Notes: generated by a model from the sequence alone, not told the origin. Positions 24,040-35,282 are shown, numbered from the stretch's first letter. The stretch is 64,000 nucleotides of DNA from Hoplostethus atlanticus (GCA_034670405.1 JAXDDX010000169.1:640001-704000); one strand, 5' to 3'. Translations and numbers: made by a program.

Positions 24040-25374
24040 TGGAGCGAGAATTGCACTGATTACTCTGTTAAACCCTCCCTCAGCAAGATTTAGCAAAGGG
24101 GATTTACTCACACAAGGAGGGATTCAACTAAATTGCGTTGTTATTTTTACTCATTGCCTTTTGTTTGTTTGTCAGATGAAAAATAAATCACTTCACTGGT
24201 ATTCTATAACATTGTAGCCTGCAAAGCTGTGCCACATAACAGTAAGGCTCATGGGTGGGCCTCTATGTGGGTGGCAGGGTGGCCTTCAACTGGAGGACCC
24301 TAGTAATCCTATAGTCCTGGAACTGGATTCATTTTATTGGGACAAGACCTGTGATGTAGGACCACAGGCACAAAGGAGCTCTGTGATTTTCCTCAAATTA
24401 CTACCAGTAGCCCCAATGTCCAACACCATGCTCTCCATTTATATGCAGGCCCCCAAAACAGTAACACATTATCAGATTACCGAGGCATCAACTCTAACTG
24501 GGTTGCTATCATCAAATGACCTGAGTTTGCTGAAAAACAGGCAACTTGCTCTGGATTTTTTTACTTTTAAAAATTACAGACATGGCAGATTCACACTGCA
24601 ATAAAATGACAAATGGCATTGGTAATACTTGAAATTACAGGACCTCCCACAGTAAACCTGATCTGGTTTGAATAGGGCTTTTTGCATCATATGAAACACA
24701 CTACAGACCATTTGACACCGATACCCTTGAAACAAATTGTGACCATGTGAGGGTAAAGCTCACACACACCCAGCTCACCATATCAAGCAAATGCCAAACA
24801 CCATACATCAATAGTCCAGCTGATCAGCAAGACACAACAAATTGATCACAAATCAAAGACTATCAGCAGTCTGCCATCGGCTCGTTGCTGATGTACAAAC
24901 GACAACGACAGCAGCAGTCATTACCGACCCTCAGCAGGAAAAGAGACAGAAGGACATCTACTACATACAATAGAATAGAATCACTGCGACATGTTGATGG
25001 ATATTGATGCATCAGAAAGGAGAGAAGAGGGGAGTGGAGAGCTGTAAGGAAACAAGGAAAGGAGCGAGAGAAAGTCGTTTACAGAAGTAGTAGTATGAGA
25101 AAAGATGAGAGGGAGCATTATCGTTAAAAAAAGAGAAAGTATTCAAGAGAAGAGAGAAGTTTTAGATAAAGTCTGTGTGTGTTTTCAATGAAGAGGGACT
25201 AGAGCGACTAAAGGAACCGAAAAGAGGGGGAATATTTTCAGCAGAACAGAAAGGTAGAAATTTCGGAAAAAAGAAAGACAGCTTGGGGAAATTTCAGAGG
25301 GAGAAAGAATTGTTTTCAGCAAAACAAGATACAAAGAGCGTTTGAAGAAAACAATGGCCGCCATTATTCATCCT
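24036..25374. other. No recognised feature; probable intron of the minus-strand gene
   Basis: A purine-rich GA stretch spans 25018-25320. A 117-aa plus-strand open frame (24251-24604) has no recognised domain. If the exon at 25377-25485 is real, this segment is the start of its downstream intron. Confidence 0.35.
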
Positions 25375-25376
25375 AC

Positions 25377-25464
25377 CTGAGTTCCTCTTGGAGATGTACT
25401 TGACGCTGTCACAGGCTGCTGAACCGAGGAGGAGGAAGAGGAGGATGAGGGATAAAGGCTTCAT
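25377..25464 (-). CDS. Probable first coding exon of a secreted or membrane protein (partial)
   Basis: On the minus strand an ATG at 25464 opens 29 codons: Met-Lys, a leucine-rich hydrophobic core of about 14 residues (LSLILLFLLLGSAA), a Cys, then DSVKYISKRNS. This is a classic signal peptide with a small-residue cleavage region (GSAAC), followed by a basic KR pair that could be a convertase site. The exon is bounded by splice signals: a long pyrimidine tract (about 25488-25530) and CCAG acceptor ending at 25486, a 21-base leader (25485-25465), and CAG|GTAGGA donor at 25377/25376, phase 1. Signal-peptide exons ending in phase 1 are common in secreted proteins; the SP plus basic-site layout recalls R-spondins, but homology was not established. 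Further exons were not found. A 45-bp minisatellite and a hAT MITE lie in the presumed upstream intron. Confidence 0.5.
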
Positions 25465-25630
25465 CTTTCTATTCTTCACTGGCACCTGGAGAGAGGGAGG
25501 GATAGAGGGAAAAGGTGAGAGAAAGCAAGACAGAGTGTTGAAGATAACATACATTTCTCATACTACTTCCTGTGCTGACATCTTTACACCTAATATTATG
25601 AACATGTCTCATGTCCAGATCCAGAACCTA

Positions 25631-26215
25631 CTATCACTCAACATAGTGTATGCTAAAGTGTTAGCATGGAGCCTGCTATCACTCAACATAGTGTATGCTA
25701 AAGTGTTAGCATGGAGCCTGCTATCACTCAACATAGTGTATGCTAAAGTGTTAGCATGGAGTCTGCTATCGCTCAACATAGTGTATGCTAAGGTGTTAGC
25801 ATGGAGTCTGCTATCGCTCAACATAGTGTATGCTAAAGTGTTAGCATGGAGTCCTGCTATCGCTCAACATAGTGTATGCTAAAGTGTTAGCATGGAGCCT
25901 GCTATCGCTCAACATAGTGTATGCTAAAGTGTTAGCATGGAGCCTGCTATCGCTCAACATAGTGTATGCTAAAGTGTTAGCATGGAGTCTGCTATCACTC
26001 AACATCGTGTATGCTAAAGTGTTAGCATGGAGTCTGCTATCACTCAACATAGTGTATGCTAAAGTGTTAGCATGGAGTCTGCTATCACTCAACATCGTGT
26101 ATGCTAAAGTGTTAGCATGGAGTCTGCTATCATTCAACATCGTGTATGCTAAAGTGTTAGCATGGAGCCTGCTATCGCTCAACATAGTGTATGCTGAAGT
26201 GTCCATTATAGAAGT
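25631..26215. repeat. 45-bp minisatellite, 13 units, hairpin in each
   Basis: Thirteen near-identical units start at 25631, 25676 and so on every 45 bp; one unit is 46 bp (extra C near 25854). Unit variants are mostly single changes such as CACTC/CGCTC, ATAGT/ATCGT and GAGCC/GAGTC. Every complete unit contains the perfect inverted repeat ATGCTAA-agtg-TTAGCAT. Because 45 is divisible by three, both strands stay open (plus LLSLNIVYAKVLAWS, minus MLSDSRLHANTLAYT); this is not evidence of coding. It lies about 145 bp 5' of the minus-strand exon acceptor. Confidence 0.95.
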
Positions 26216-26332
26216 GCATGCGTTACTATCCAAGCTGCCTGGTTTATTTGTGTGTGCCTCCCGGGTTTATTTCCATTTTCATATTTGCTGGAGGACTGGA
26301 GACACATTGCATTTACACTTTGTTGTGTAAAT

Positions 26333-26500
26333 CAGTGGTTCTCAATCCAGTCCTCAAGGACCCCCCTGTCCTGTCCAGCTCCAATTAAAGTATCATGAAA
26401 ATCTAAAGCCTCTAATTGGTTCAGGTGTGCCTGAGTAAGGCTGGAGCTAAAACCTAAATCCAGGACAGGGGGTCCTTGAGGACTGGATTGAGAACCACTG
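26333..26500. mobile_element. 168-bp hAT-type MITE with 8-bp target duplication
   Basis: The terminal inverted repeats begin CAGTGGTTCTCAATCCAGTC and match for about 40 bp at each end, with one C indel. They are separated by about 85 bp. The flanking 8 bases are GTGTAAAT (26325-26332) and GTTTAAAT (26501-26508), 7 of 8 identical, as expected for a hAT target-site duplication. CAGTGGTTCTCAA is a standard hAT (Charlie-like) end. No coding capacity. Confidence 0.9.
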
Positions 26501-26508
26501 GTTTAAAT

Positions 26509-27654
26509 GTGGCATCTCTGACCAACTCTGGAGGTGGTTTGGGTGATCGGATCTTCAATACATCTTGGATGTATTTATACCATTTTATGTTTTTGCTCTA
26601 TCTGACTAGAATCTTTAATCTTATATTATATTCAGATGTGGCATTTTTCGTTAATCTCTTTTTTAAAATGGATGTTCAAATTTCTGTCTGTGTCTCTCAG
26701 CTTCACAAGGTACAAATTGAGAAAAACAGGGTAAACCTGCTCAGATCTTGTTGTGTACAAGCCAATGTGCTCCAAAAGAAGAAAAACAAAACAGTATATT
26801 AGAACTAGAGCAACAAAAGCAGCAGAAAAAAATTAATATTGATCTGAAACAGAGGTGTGGTGAGGTTTTCAAAACATCAATTTTTTCAACTGATTAAAAT
26901 CAAAATAGTGGAACTAAATTTGATTTTACCATAGCCCCTGAATACACAAAGGCTACAGACACATGGGAGGACTCAGGCACAGAAAACACACACTAGTCCA
27001 TGTGAAATCACATTGATAGAACAAAATCTGATTTTCTCAAGCCTTCTGCACAAACTGTAGTCTATGCGCATTGCAGAGGCAGTGTGCAGACACACACACA
27101 CACACACACAAATAAATGTAAACACACACAGATACACACACTGAGCTTTAGTAAGATCGAAGGAGATTAGCCATCCCTGACATCAGTAGGGAGACATGCT
27201 TTTGTTTTTTTATTGTATTTTTCATACACATGACAATAAAGCCAAGTCAAACTCCAACGTGAGTGCTGATTGACTCAGATGAACAGCGGGATAGCTGATG
27301 ATAGAATCTTGATGGTGTTGACACGTGAGCTACACTTGGACAGTGTTGTGGGGAGTTACATATCTGGCACCAAATCAATGTGGAGCCTACGATGAACACA
27401 ATCCTCAGTTCTGATTGGCTGAATGAGGTTCGAAGCCATTGTGAAATATGCAATCAACACACACATTTAACCACATAACAATAATAATTTCTATATTGAT
27501 GTTTTGACCACTCATTGCTTAGTATTGCTTAGTAACCATGTTGCTTAACTGCTGTTTAAGAAGTAGATTTCTTGGTGGAAAAATAACATTTAATTGTTAT
27601 CATGAATGATCATTGATCAAAAGTCAAAGATGTATTTAACATTTGCGTACAGCT
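26509..27654. other. No recognised gene
   Basis: A 108-aa plus-strand open frame (26476-26802) overlaps the MITE end and is not supported. A CA tract lies at 27091-27110. CATGACAATAAAG at 27229-27241 resembles a LINE 3' tail, but nothing upstream confirms this. Confidence 0.4.
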
Positions 27655-28110
27655 GACCAAAAGAATATTCAACCACCTAACCCTATCCGGTCCTCACTAT
27701 ACTGGCTCCAAATTCAAGCCTGATTTTAAGGTGCTTCTACTAACATATAAATCACTACATGGGCTGGCACCGTCCTATCTAGCAGACCTTGTCCCACCAT
27801 AAATACCACCACATGCCCTCCAGTCACAGGACACTGGCTACTCATCAATCCCGGCAGTCAAAAACACTGTTTTTGTGTTTATTATGTGTACTTTGCTTAT
27901 GTTCCATTTTGCTTGCCCACCCTCGGCACCCATTGCAACCTGACCGTCCTGATAGGGGGAGCCCTCTCTGAGTAGCCAATCCCAGGGGTTTTTCCTTGCC
28001 AGGTCCAAAGTTAGGGGGTGTCGCATGCCGTCATTTATTATTTATTTCATAATGTGGGCATTGTGAAGCCCTTTGAGACTGGAACAGTGATTATGAACTA
28101 TACAAATAGT
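27655..28110 (+). mobile_element. L2-type LINE fragment (ORF2 C-terminus and 3' UTR)
   Basis: The segment 27660-27800 translates, with stops and frame breaks, into the conserved tail of teleost L2-like LINE ORF2: a degraded tryptophan-leucine block, then FKVLLLTYKSLHGLAPSYLA and DLVPP. After an AT-rich interval the 3' UTR continues with GGGTTTTTCCTTGCCAGGTC (27986-28005) and ends AAGCCCTTTGAGACTGGAAC ... ACTATACAAATA (28069-28107), the usual L2 3' terminus. The 5' part, including the reverse transcriptase core, is missing. It is a dead 5'-truncated insertion. Confidence 0.75.
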
Positions 28111-28699
28111 TTCCAGCGATTTTAGAACAGCAAAGAGGCTTTACTCTGCTTTACACTGTGCCTCAGAGAGCCTCTCACTGTAAACCAGTGTGCCCCTCGT
28201 GGCTCATTACTTATTATACAACTGGTAGTTTCTGCCAAGCAATATCATAAGTCAAAGATGACAGACTGCTGATGGCTGATATACCAACACTTACCTAGTT
28301 AGCGATGTTTCTTGTTTTCTCTTCTTTTTATACTTGTGTAAGTACACTACTATGGAGAAAACCTTTCAGACAGTACACATGTGTTGGTAATTGATGTACT
28401 AAAGCCTTGAGGACACTCTTTAGAGTGATAATGTGTACTTTAGTGCCGTAAACAGTATTCAGTATTGCATCATTGCATCATCATCACACCTTCAATCAGA
28501 GTAAAGAATGCCCTCTCTGGCATTACCTCTATATTGCATAACAAACTACATTAGATCATATGTTAGCAACACATTTCTTCCTTTAATAGGGTACAGAGTC
28601 AAGGCTCCCCTTATTATAGTTTACACTACTGACTCCTCGTACTATTAGTGGAAACCAAGTCCAGTAATACTCCGTCATCATACTCTTAACTCCACAGGG
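28111..28699. other. No recognised feature
   Basis: No repeat or exon was recognised. Confidence 0.45.
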
Positions 28700-28862
28700 A
28701 GGTCAGAGGTCAGGGTCAGCTACAGAACAGCACCATGGAGCTGGTAGGGCTTCATCGTCTTGCTCAAGGACACTTCAGCAGGGTGGATGTTTGCTGAAAT
28801 GGCGCTTGAGCTCTGTGCTTCGGTTAAAGGACTGTCTCTTTAACCATCAGCCACCCCGCCAC
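28700..28862 (+). repeat. Common teleost repeat (TTGCTCAAGGACACTTCAGC family)
   Basis: Contains AGGGTCAGCTACAGAACAGC, then CTTGCTCAAGGACACTTCAG and AACCATCAGCCACCCC, a colinear set recalled from a very common teleost repeat. A short inverse fragment lies at 23095-23147. Confidence 0.6.
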
Positions 28863-29086
28863 CCAAAACCAATGTCAAGGCTTAATTTGACAAGTAATTG
28901 AAAAAGATGGAATAGGAATAAAAAACAAATAAAAAACACTGTCTCAAATTAATTGTGGAGATTGTTATGTAACGCTGCTGGCTGTGTTACTCTGGAAAAG
29001 ATTCCTTGCTATTTAAGGCAGAAGTAATGAAAGAATGTAGGCTAAAAAGGTGGGGGCCAGGATGTAATAAAGCTAAGCGGTGCAGG

Positions 29087-29089
<3 letters not shown>

Positions 29090-29131
<42 letters not shown>

Positions 29132-29244
29132 GCACACACACACAGCATTATACAGATAGAAAGTATCTGTATCTGAAGAGTTTTTATCCACTTTCTAAAC
29201 CTTTTAGACTGAAAAACAGAGAGCCCTAATGCAATCGCTACATG

Positions 29245-29304
<60 letters not shown>

Positions 29305-29352
29305 GTGTGTGAGAGAGAGAGTGAGAGTGAGAGTGTGTGTGTGTGTGTGTGT
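29090..29352. repeat. (CA)n, then long (GT)n with CG, GA and GT parts
   Basis: CA at 29090-29144 with two CG interruptions; GT at 29249-29289, GCGCGCG at 29289-29296, GT to 29310, GAGAGAG/GTGAGA to 29333, then GT to 29352. The CA and GT tracts are complementary and about 105 bp apart. Confidence 0.94.
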
Positions 29353-29865
29353 AGTCCTGGAATCTGCAGAGTGACGGTTCATACCTATCCCAAAGAGTCA
29401 CTGCATCTTCAGTTGATGTATGATTAAAGCTTTTGGGTAATACACATTTTTCAACAATAAAAACAACATGGTGTTAATGTAAAAAACATTGTTTGTTTTG
29501 AAACTTTCTATTTTACATGTAGAAATGTAAAGTATGAAAATGTATGGATTCCAACATTGAGAGGGTGTGCTATATGAAACATATGTCACTAGATACAATA
29601 TATAACAAATGAGAGGAAAACAATATGTGACATTACAGCGTACTGTACAGTCACGCTTTAAAGTTAGTGAACTCCATGTGCAATGATAGAAACCTGGTCA
29701 GTTTGGTGTTACCATGCAGGTGAGGGAAAAACACTATCCTGTGATCTAAGGAGACCTCAGAGGACCTCAGGAAGAGAGGAGTGAGTGAATCAGTCAGAGG
29801 AAGGTTAGAAAGACATCAGTCTACTGAGAGATAAATAATATACAAATGGAGCATTACATGACTCT
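29353..29865. other. No recognised feature; may hold the Tc1-like left end
   Basis: The transposase reading frame of the next element becomes recognisable at about 29873, so its 5' part and terminal repeat probably lie here, but no inverted repeat was identified. Confidence 0.4.
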
Positions 29866-30610
29866 GACTCTGACTAGAAGTGGACGTCCTTCTAAAATAT
29901 CACCAAGAGACACAAAATAAATATTAAAACTAGTAAAAAACCAACCAAGAACAACATTCTGAGATCTACCAAGCCTCCATTGCTTCAGCTGATGTCATTG
30001 TGCATCCAAGAAGAAGAAGAAGAACACTGAATAGAAATGGCGTTCTTGCAAGGGTAGCCAGGAAGAACCTCTACTGTCTAAAAAAAACAAAGCTGCCTGT
30101 CTTCAGTTCACCAGAGACGATCTGGACAAACCTTAAGATTTCTGAAAGTCAGTTCTCTGGACTGATGAGTTCAAACTCTTTGGGTTATCGCCACACATTG
30201 CATTTTTTTAGTGCGACCAACATCTCATGGTCTGGGGCTGTTTTTCTTCCTCTGGATGACTCAACATCATTAAGGGAACCATGAGTTCTGAGGGAGACCA
30301 GAGAAGTCATGAACAGAACGTGAGGCCATCGGTCTGAGAGCTGAAGCTGGGCTGAAAGTGACTGTTCAACAAGACGATGATCCTCAGCATTCAAGCAAAT
30401 CTACCAAAGAATGACTCAGGAAGAAGAGGTTTAGTGTTTAGGATTGGCCAAGTCAAAGTCTGTTTAAAGTTTAAAGTCAAACTGAAGCGACTGTTCATGT
30501 GAGACCTCAAACTCACTGAGGTGGTTCTGTTCTGTAAGGAGGAGTGGGAGGAAATACCTCCAGGAAGATGAAGAGACTGATCAGTGGCTCTAGGAGACGT
30601 TTACTACTAG
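29866..30610 (+). mobile_element. Decayed Tc1-like transposase (plus)
   Basis: Translated pieces in shifting frames match a Tc1-type DDE transposase in the right order. TRSGRPSKISPRD (29873-29911) is the N-terminal DNA-binding region. RTLNRNGVLARVARKNLYC (30021-30080) is the second helix-turn-helix. WTDE (30158-30169) holds the first catalytic Asp. MVWGCFS-like sequence follows at about 30228-30250. QQDDDPQHSSKS (30367-30402) holds the second Asp, and DWPSQS (30442-30459) precedes the expected Glu, whose segment is decayed. Frameshifts and stops show the gene is dead. Flanking inverted repeats were not identified. It is a pseudogene of a cut-and-paste transposon with no host role implied. Confidence 0.8.
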
Positions 30611-31372
30611 TCATCACAAGAAGAATGACCTTTTAGTAGTAAACATTGTTAGTGGTTTTTATTATATGGCCTGTAGATTCATATATTTACCACAATATGA
30701 CTTATGTAGCCAGGTTTATCTTGTGAAAATACTTCAGGTGAGCAACCACGTATTCACCCAGTGTGTAGTGATTTGTAGCTGTACACCGTCTCCCATCGCC
30801 TCCCACCTTTACTTCCAATGGAAACAGGGAAAGTAATCATATTTCATGTAAATTTGACCAACTCCTACATAAAACTGCCAGACGTCTGATTTAATGTTAC
30901 TTACAGTTTGGCTTTTCTCACTTTTGAGATGATATAAGTCACTGGAGCAAACACTCCACTGGGGATCCATGGATGATTTTGGTGTCTATGTTCTCATCAC
31001 TTAACGGGTAAGTACACCGACGGGACAAACCCCCAAAAACCTCAGAAAGGATTTATAAACCCTTAAGAAAGACACACAGAGAGAGAGAGAGCGAGAGAGA
31101 GACGGTGGCAGATGATTTCAACATGCATCATTCCACGACCCAGTGACTAACTTCAGCTGGGGGATACTGCAAGTCCTTTTCTGTCACACACTCTCACACA
31201 CACTCACACTCACACACACAGTAAACGAACAGAGTGTATTTAAAGAAAACCCTGATGACCTTAAAAAAGTATACCACACACATAGGGAAAGAGAGAGAGA
31301 AAAAAACAGATAAAGAGAGAAAGTGAAAGTCAGCTTTGGGTCAAAGGGTATCTGAGGTGTCTCAGTCAACAC

Positions 31373-31403
<31 letters not shown>

Positions 31404-31648
31404 CAAACACTATTAGAGCATCACAATCCCCCATGTCTTTCACCCTCTCTCTTGCTTGGCTTCTCTGTCTGTCTGTCTCTGATAATGATATCCCATCACC
31501 AGAGCACAGTGAACCTCGTAGACAGCGAGAGGAGAGATCTAAGCAGGGTCAGGGTGTGAATAATGCAAAGTGTCACACTACGTGTACACAGAAAGGCTGG
31601 GCAACGCACAAAAAGCTATCCCACTGGTAAATTCCCATCAAAGTCAAA
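30611..31648. other. No recognised gene; GA tracts
   Basis: GA tracts at 31078-31105 and 31372-31398, and CA-rich sequence at 31186-31220. Nothing else was recognised. Confidence 0.45.
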
Positions 31649-31880
31649 TTTAAAGCTGCATTCAGCAATGTGCAGCCTCAGATGTCAGCGAGAGGTAACT
31701 GTTTGAATTTTGAAAACTTAGATACCCAGAAATCACGTAAAGTTTTCTTGTTTTTAGTGTCTGGTGGAGGTGAAGGTGAAGAGGTTCAGCCATCATTGGT
31801 GAGTGCAGGTTTCCCTCCAGTAGCCATACACAATACCAGAATTTAATTTGGACAAAATTTGCCACCTTTGAAGCTTTAAA
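31649..31880 (+). mobile_element. MITE-like dispersed repeat, copy B
   Basis: Colinear with 62-300 (see copy A). The left end TTTAAAGCTGCATTCAGCAA and right end CTTTGAAGCTTTAAA form a short imperfect inverted repeat. Internal blocks shared with copy A include GTTTGAATTTTG (31701-31712) and GGTTCAGCCATCATTGGTGA (31783-31802). A related end may occur at 56222-56250 (TTTAAAGATGCAGTGTGCAG). Confidence 0.6.
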
Positions 31881-32963
31881 CATCTATTTTCTACTTTTGC
31901 TGGTCTGTCATGAATTAGATATGTTGACTGTAACATATGTGGCCAGATGGACTGTTTAACTTCATTATAATTGACTATAATGGTCCCAATCTGACTTTCT
32001 GAGTTTTCAGACAGTTCTGCAATTCAATAGTGAACCAACAACAACTACCCATATGGATCCCTGGGACTAAATCTTATCCAATGAGGGCCTGTTGTCTAGT
32101 GTGTGTCTATTTGGGGGATCCGTGACATGAAAACATTTGAGAAACCCTCTTCTATGGAATACTGCAAGGGCAGCAAAACTGGTAGGACATGGTAAGACAT
32201 GTAACTTGGAATGCTGGTTATATTTGGTTGGCAGGACTTCAAAGCTATGTAGTATTTCAGGAAAGGAAATGAGTATCCAAGCATGCCGTTGTATAATCCC
32301 ACAAAATCCTGCCTGAGCTTGCTTCTTTTTGAAAGGTTAAAAGTTCAAATGATAATCATAATAATAATGAAACATATGCAAGTTTCAAATGTGGGTCATT
32401 TATGGCTCAAACACTTGTATACGCATGCGTAAAAACACACACACACACACACACGCATGCACTCACACACAGATAGCAGTCTATTCCTGTCCCAAACAGA
32501 CTAGTGTTAAGCCATTAGGCCACTTCAGCCACACATCTAATATTAAAGACGCCCTCCAGCTTTATTCTGTCACACTATCTGTCTCTCCCGAAACTGCATG
32601 AGTCATTCTGTTTTGGTCAGAGAGGCAGTCTGTGTTTTACATGAAAACACAAACCACCTCATCATCATCATCATCATGACACATCTGATATCCTCCCTTT
32701 TATACTGTGCCATAGGCGGTATGGTTGCTTTGATGCCGGTGTCATGCACTCCAGTTGTCGGGCCCACGTGGGCATACAGGGCACAGCCACACTTCACACT
32801 GAAGGTGGTGTCTAACAGAACAAAGTCAGGTATCATTCAAACAAAGTACGTTGCTGTCTTTCCCAGGCTTTATCAATAAAGTTTGGCACCTTCGCTGAAG
32901 CATATATTAAGTCTTTTATAATCCTCTAAATACAAATAAAATACTTTGGATTTTGGATTTGGA

Positions 32964-32965
<2 letters not shown>
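31881..32965. other. No recognised gene
   Basis: A short CA tract at 32436-32452 and (CAT)n at 32659-32677. Overlapping frames of 93 aa (plus, 32598-32879) and 77 aa (minus) have no recognised domain. Confidence 0.4.

Positions 32966-33003
<38 letters not shown>
32966..33003. repeat. (CA)19 microsatellite
   Basis: Perfect CA tract directly abutting the end of a Tc1-like relic. Confidence 0.96.
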
Positions 33004-33006
<3 letters not shown>

Positions 33007-33008
33007 TA

Positions 33009-33770
33009 TACACTCAGTGTTCACTTAGGTCCACCTAGCTAGTAGTGCACCCTTTAGATGGATTCAATAAGGTGCTGCTCCATGCTGACTGGATTTCCTG
33101 CTCCACTTCACCCCAAAGGTCTCTACTGGGATGAGATCTCGGGGACTGAACTAACGACTAGATGAGGCTAGACTGTGGCTATGAAGGGATGCACCTGGTC
33201 AACAACAGTGTTTAGTCTTGTGCCACGCTGTGGCATTCAAATGATGCCTGATGTGCCAGGAAAACATTCACCACACCATTACACCACCAGCCGGTACTGT
33301 TGACACCAGGTTGGATGGATCCATGGATTTGTGTGGTTTCTGCCAATTTCTCATCCTGCCATCAGCATGACACAACAGAAACTGGATTTTGTTGGACTAA
33401 GAGGCATTTTCCCACTGTTCAGTCATTCAGTTTTGGTGATGATGTGCTCAGCTAAGCCTCATGTTCTTGTTGGTAGCTGACAGGACTGGATCCCGGCATG
33501 GTCTTCTGCCCACCTGCACATCGCTGTTGTTGTACTCAGATGTTATTTGCATGTTAGCTTGGACGGGTCTCGCCGGTCTCCTCTGACCTCTCTCATCACA
33601 GAGGGGTTTTCGCCCTCAGGACTGCTGCTGATTGGATGTTTTTTGTTCATCGCACCATTCTCTGTAAACTCTAGTTTGGACATTTCTGAGATGCTGGATC
33701 CGGCCTGTCTGGCACCAATGGTCGCTTTCAAAGTCATTTAAATCACATATTGTGTCTATTCTAATGTTTA
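33009..33770 (-). mobile_element. Decayed Tc1-like element (TZF28-type), minus
   Basis: The 3' end (33009-33040, CACTCAGTGTTCACTTAGGT then CCACCTAGCTAGTA) resembles the terminal repeat of a common teleost Tc1-like family recalled as TZF28. On the minus strand the DNA-binding start of its transposase is readable at 33737-33678: MTLKATIGARQAGSSISEMS. Further along, pieces such as DGRMRNWQKPHKSMDPSNLV and GGVMVW are recognisable between about 33370 and 33260. Deletions remove much of the gene, and stops and frame breaks make it inactive. The other terminal repeat was not found beyond 33770. Confidence 0.75.
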
Positions 33771-35282
33771 GTAAAACAGTAACTGAACCTCTTGACCTGC
33801 TGGATGGACAAGGGAGAAACAGAGAGATCTAAACGCAGGTTTCTGCTGATTTCTGACAGCAACAGAAAGATCGAGCAAGTGTGGCTGATTGTATCACCTA
33901 GGTGGTTTAACAGAGATTCCAAGGTCAGGTTGGCAAAGCCGGAGGGTAAATGAATGGATTTTAGCGTAGATCTAGAAGAGATAAGATGAGAATCCCCGGT
34001 CAATTGATTCCTGGATCTGTGTTGAATAGATTTTAAATCCACTGTGGAATGGATTGTAGGGAAGGAGGGCTTTGATACTGAGATCTAAAAAATCTAAAAA
34101 TCTCTTCACAGGAGTTTAATGTCATTCATTTAAAACAGTGTCACTCCCAAGAGCTTTGTCCCAGATGTCATGACACATTTGCTACATATAACAGATGGTA
34201 GCTGTGTTCAAGTATTCAAGTATGTCAATAATTATCCATTGAATTGCAAAGGCTGAATGAAAAGATTCTGTCAACAAAGAAATGATGTGTTAAACAGCGA
34301 CGGGGATGTATTTGCTGAATAATGACGCAGCGTAAAGCATCAATATTTCAATGTCGTTTTCTGATATAGCTACATCTTATGTTCAGTAAGCCAATTCATT
34401 TGCTTCAGCCCAGCTAATGAAACACACCTACTGTAACTCACATTTTATTTTGTGACTTTTTCTCCCCACTTGGTGAACGAGTTGCACATCTGAATGATAG
34501 CTAACTTTTGTCATGTTGATACCCACAAATCTTGTCATGCGTTTTACGTTAGTGAATTAATTGTGTTGGGTACATCATATAAACTTGATAAATCAGCTAA
34601 ATCCAACTGTTGTCAAAAAACATGCGAACATGTGGCCCAGTTAGGTTAACTAACTACACAGCCTGTGGCTCGTTTGGTGGTAGGGAGGCACTAAAGAATT
34701 TCTAAAATTACTAAAAATTCATTATTTTTACTTGAAATCATCACAAGCATGTTTCTTAGACTCAAGGTAATGATATAAAATAGGAAGAGGCTTAGGCTTC
34801 CTAGGCTTTTAGGCTTTTTCTCTTTTGAAGATTCAAGGTTTCTGGAGGACGTGCATGACAAGCTCACACACAAACACACACACACACACAGCAAGAGGTG
34901 TGTGTTAATGAATGCAGTACCACCTGTTCAGTGAATGATCTAATTGCTCACCACAGATCCCCATTTCCTCACTGTTACACCGTTTAACACGTAGAAAAGG
35001 TAGCAGTGAGGCATCTCTCCACACCTCCACTGGAAGAACATTTAACAGCACCTCCCATCAGGTCAGATAGCATCTAATGGCACCATTTTACCACTTAGAA
35101 GTGGATGCAGGGGATAAATGGGGGAAATGAAGGAATAGAGAGAGACAGAGCTAAAATGGGAGGAAGTGTGAAATGAAAGGTTGACAAAATGAGGCTAGGC
35201 TAGAAAGGAAAAAAAGCCATTTGTTCAGCAGTGACTCCATTGAATTGATTAACCCCCCGTTTATGTCAGGCTGCCTGTCCAT

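Noticed and set aside
24255..24300. Second copy of the SINE-like head at 17815 (shared CAACTGGAGGACC)
   Set aside because: Only about 13 bases match and no A-box or tail is present.
24251..24604. 117-aa plus-strand open frame
   Set aside because: No recognisable domain, no splice or codon support; it lies in otherwise featureless sequence.
25609..26330. Long frames with a 15-residue repeat on both strands
   Set aside because: The 45-bp minisatellite period is divisible by three, so stop-free frames are expected on both strands; one 46-bp unit breaks the frame.
27229..27250. LINE 3' end (ACATGACAATAAAG)
   Set aside because: The phrase alone is too short and no upstream LINE sequence was recognised.
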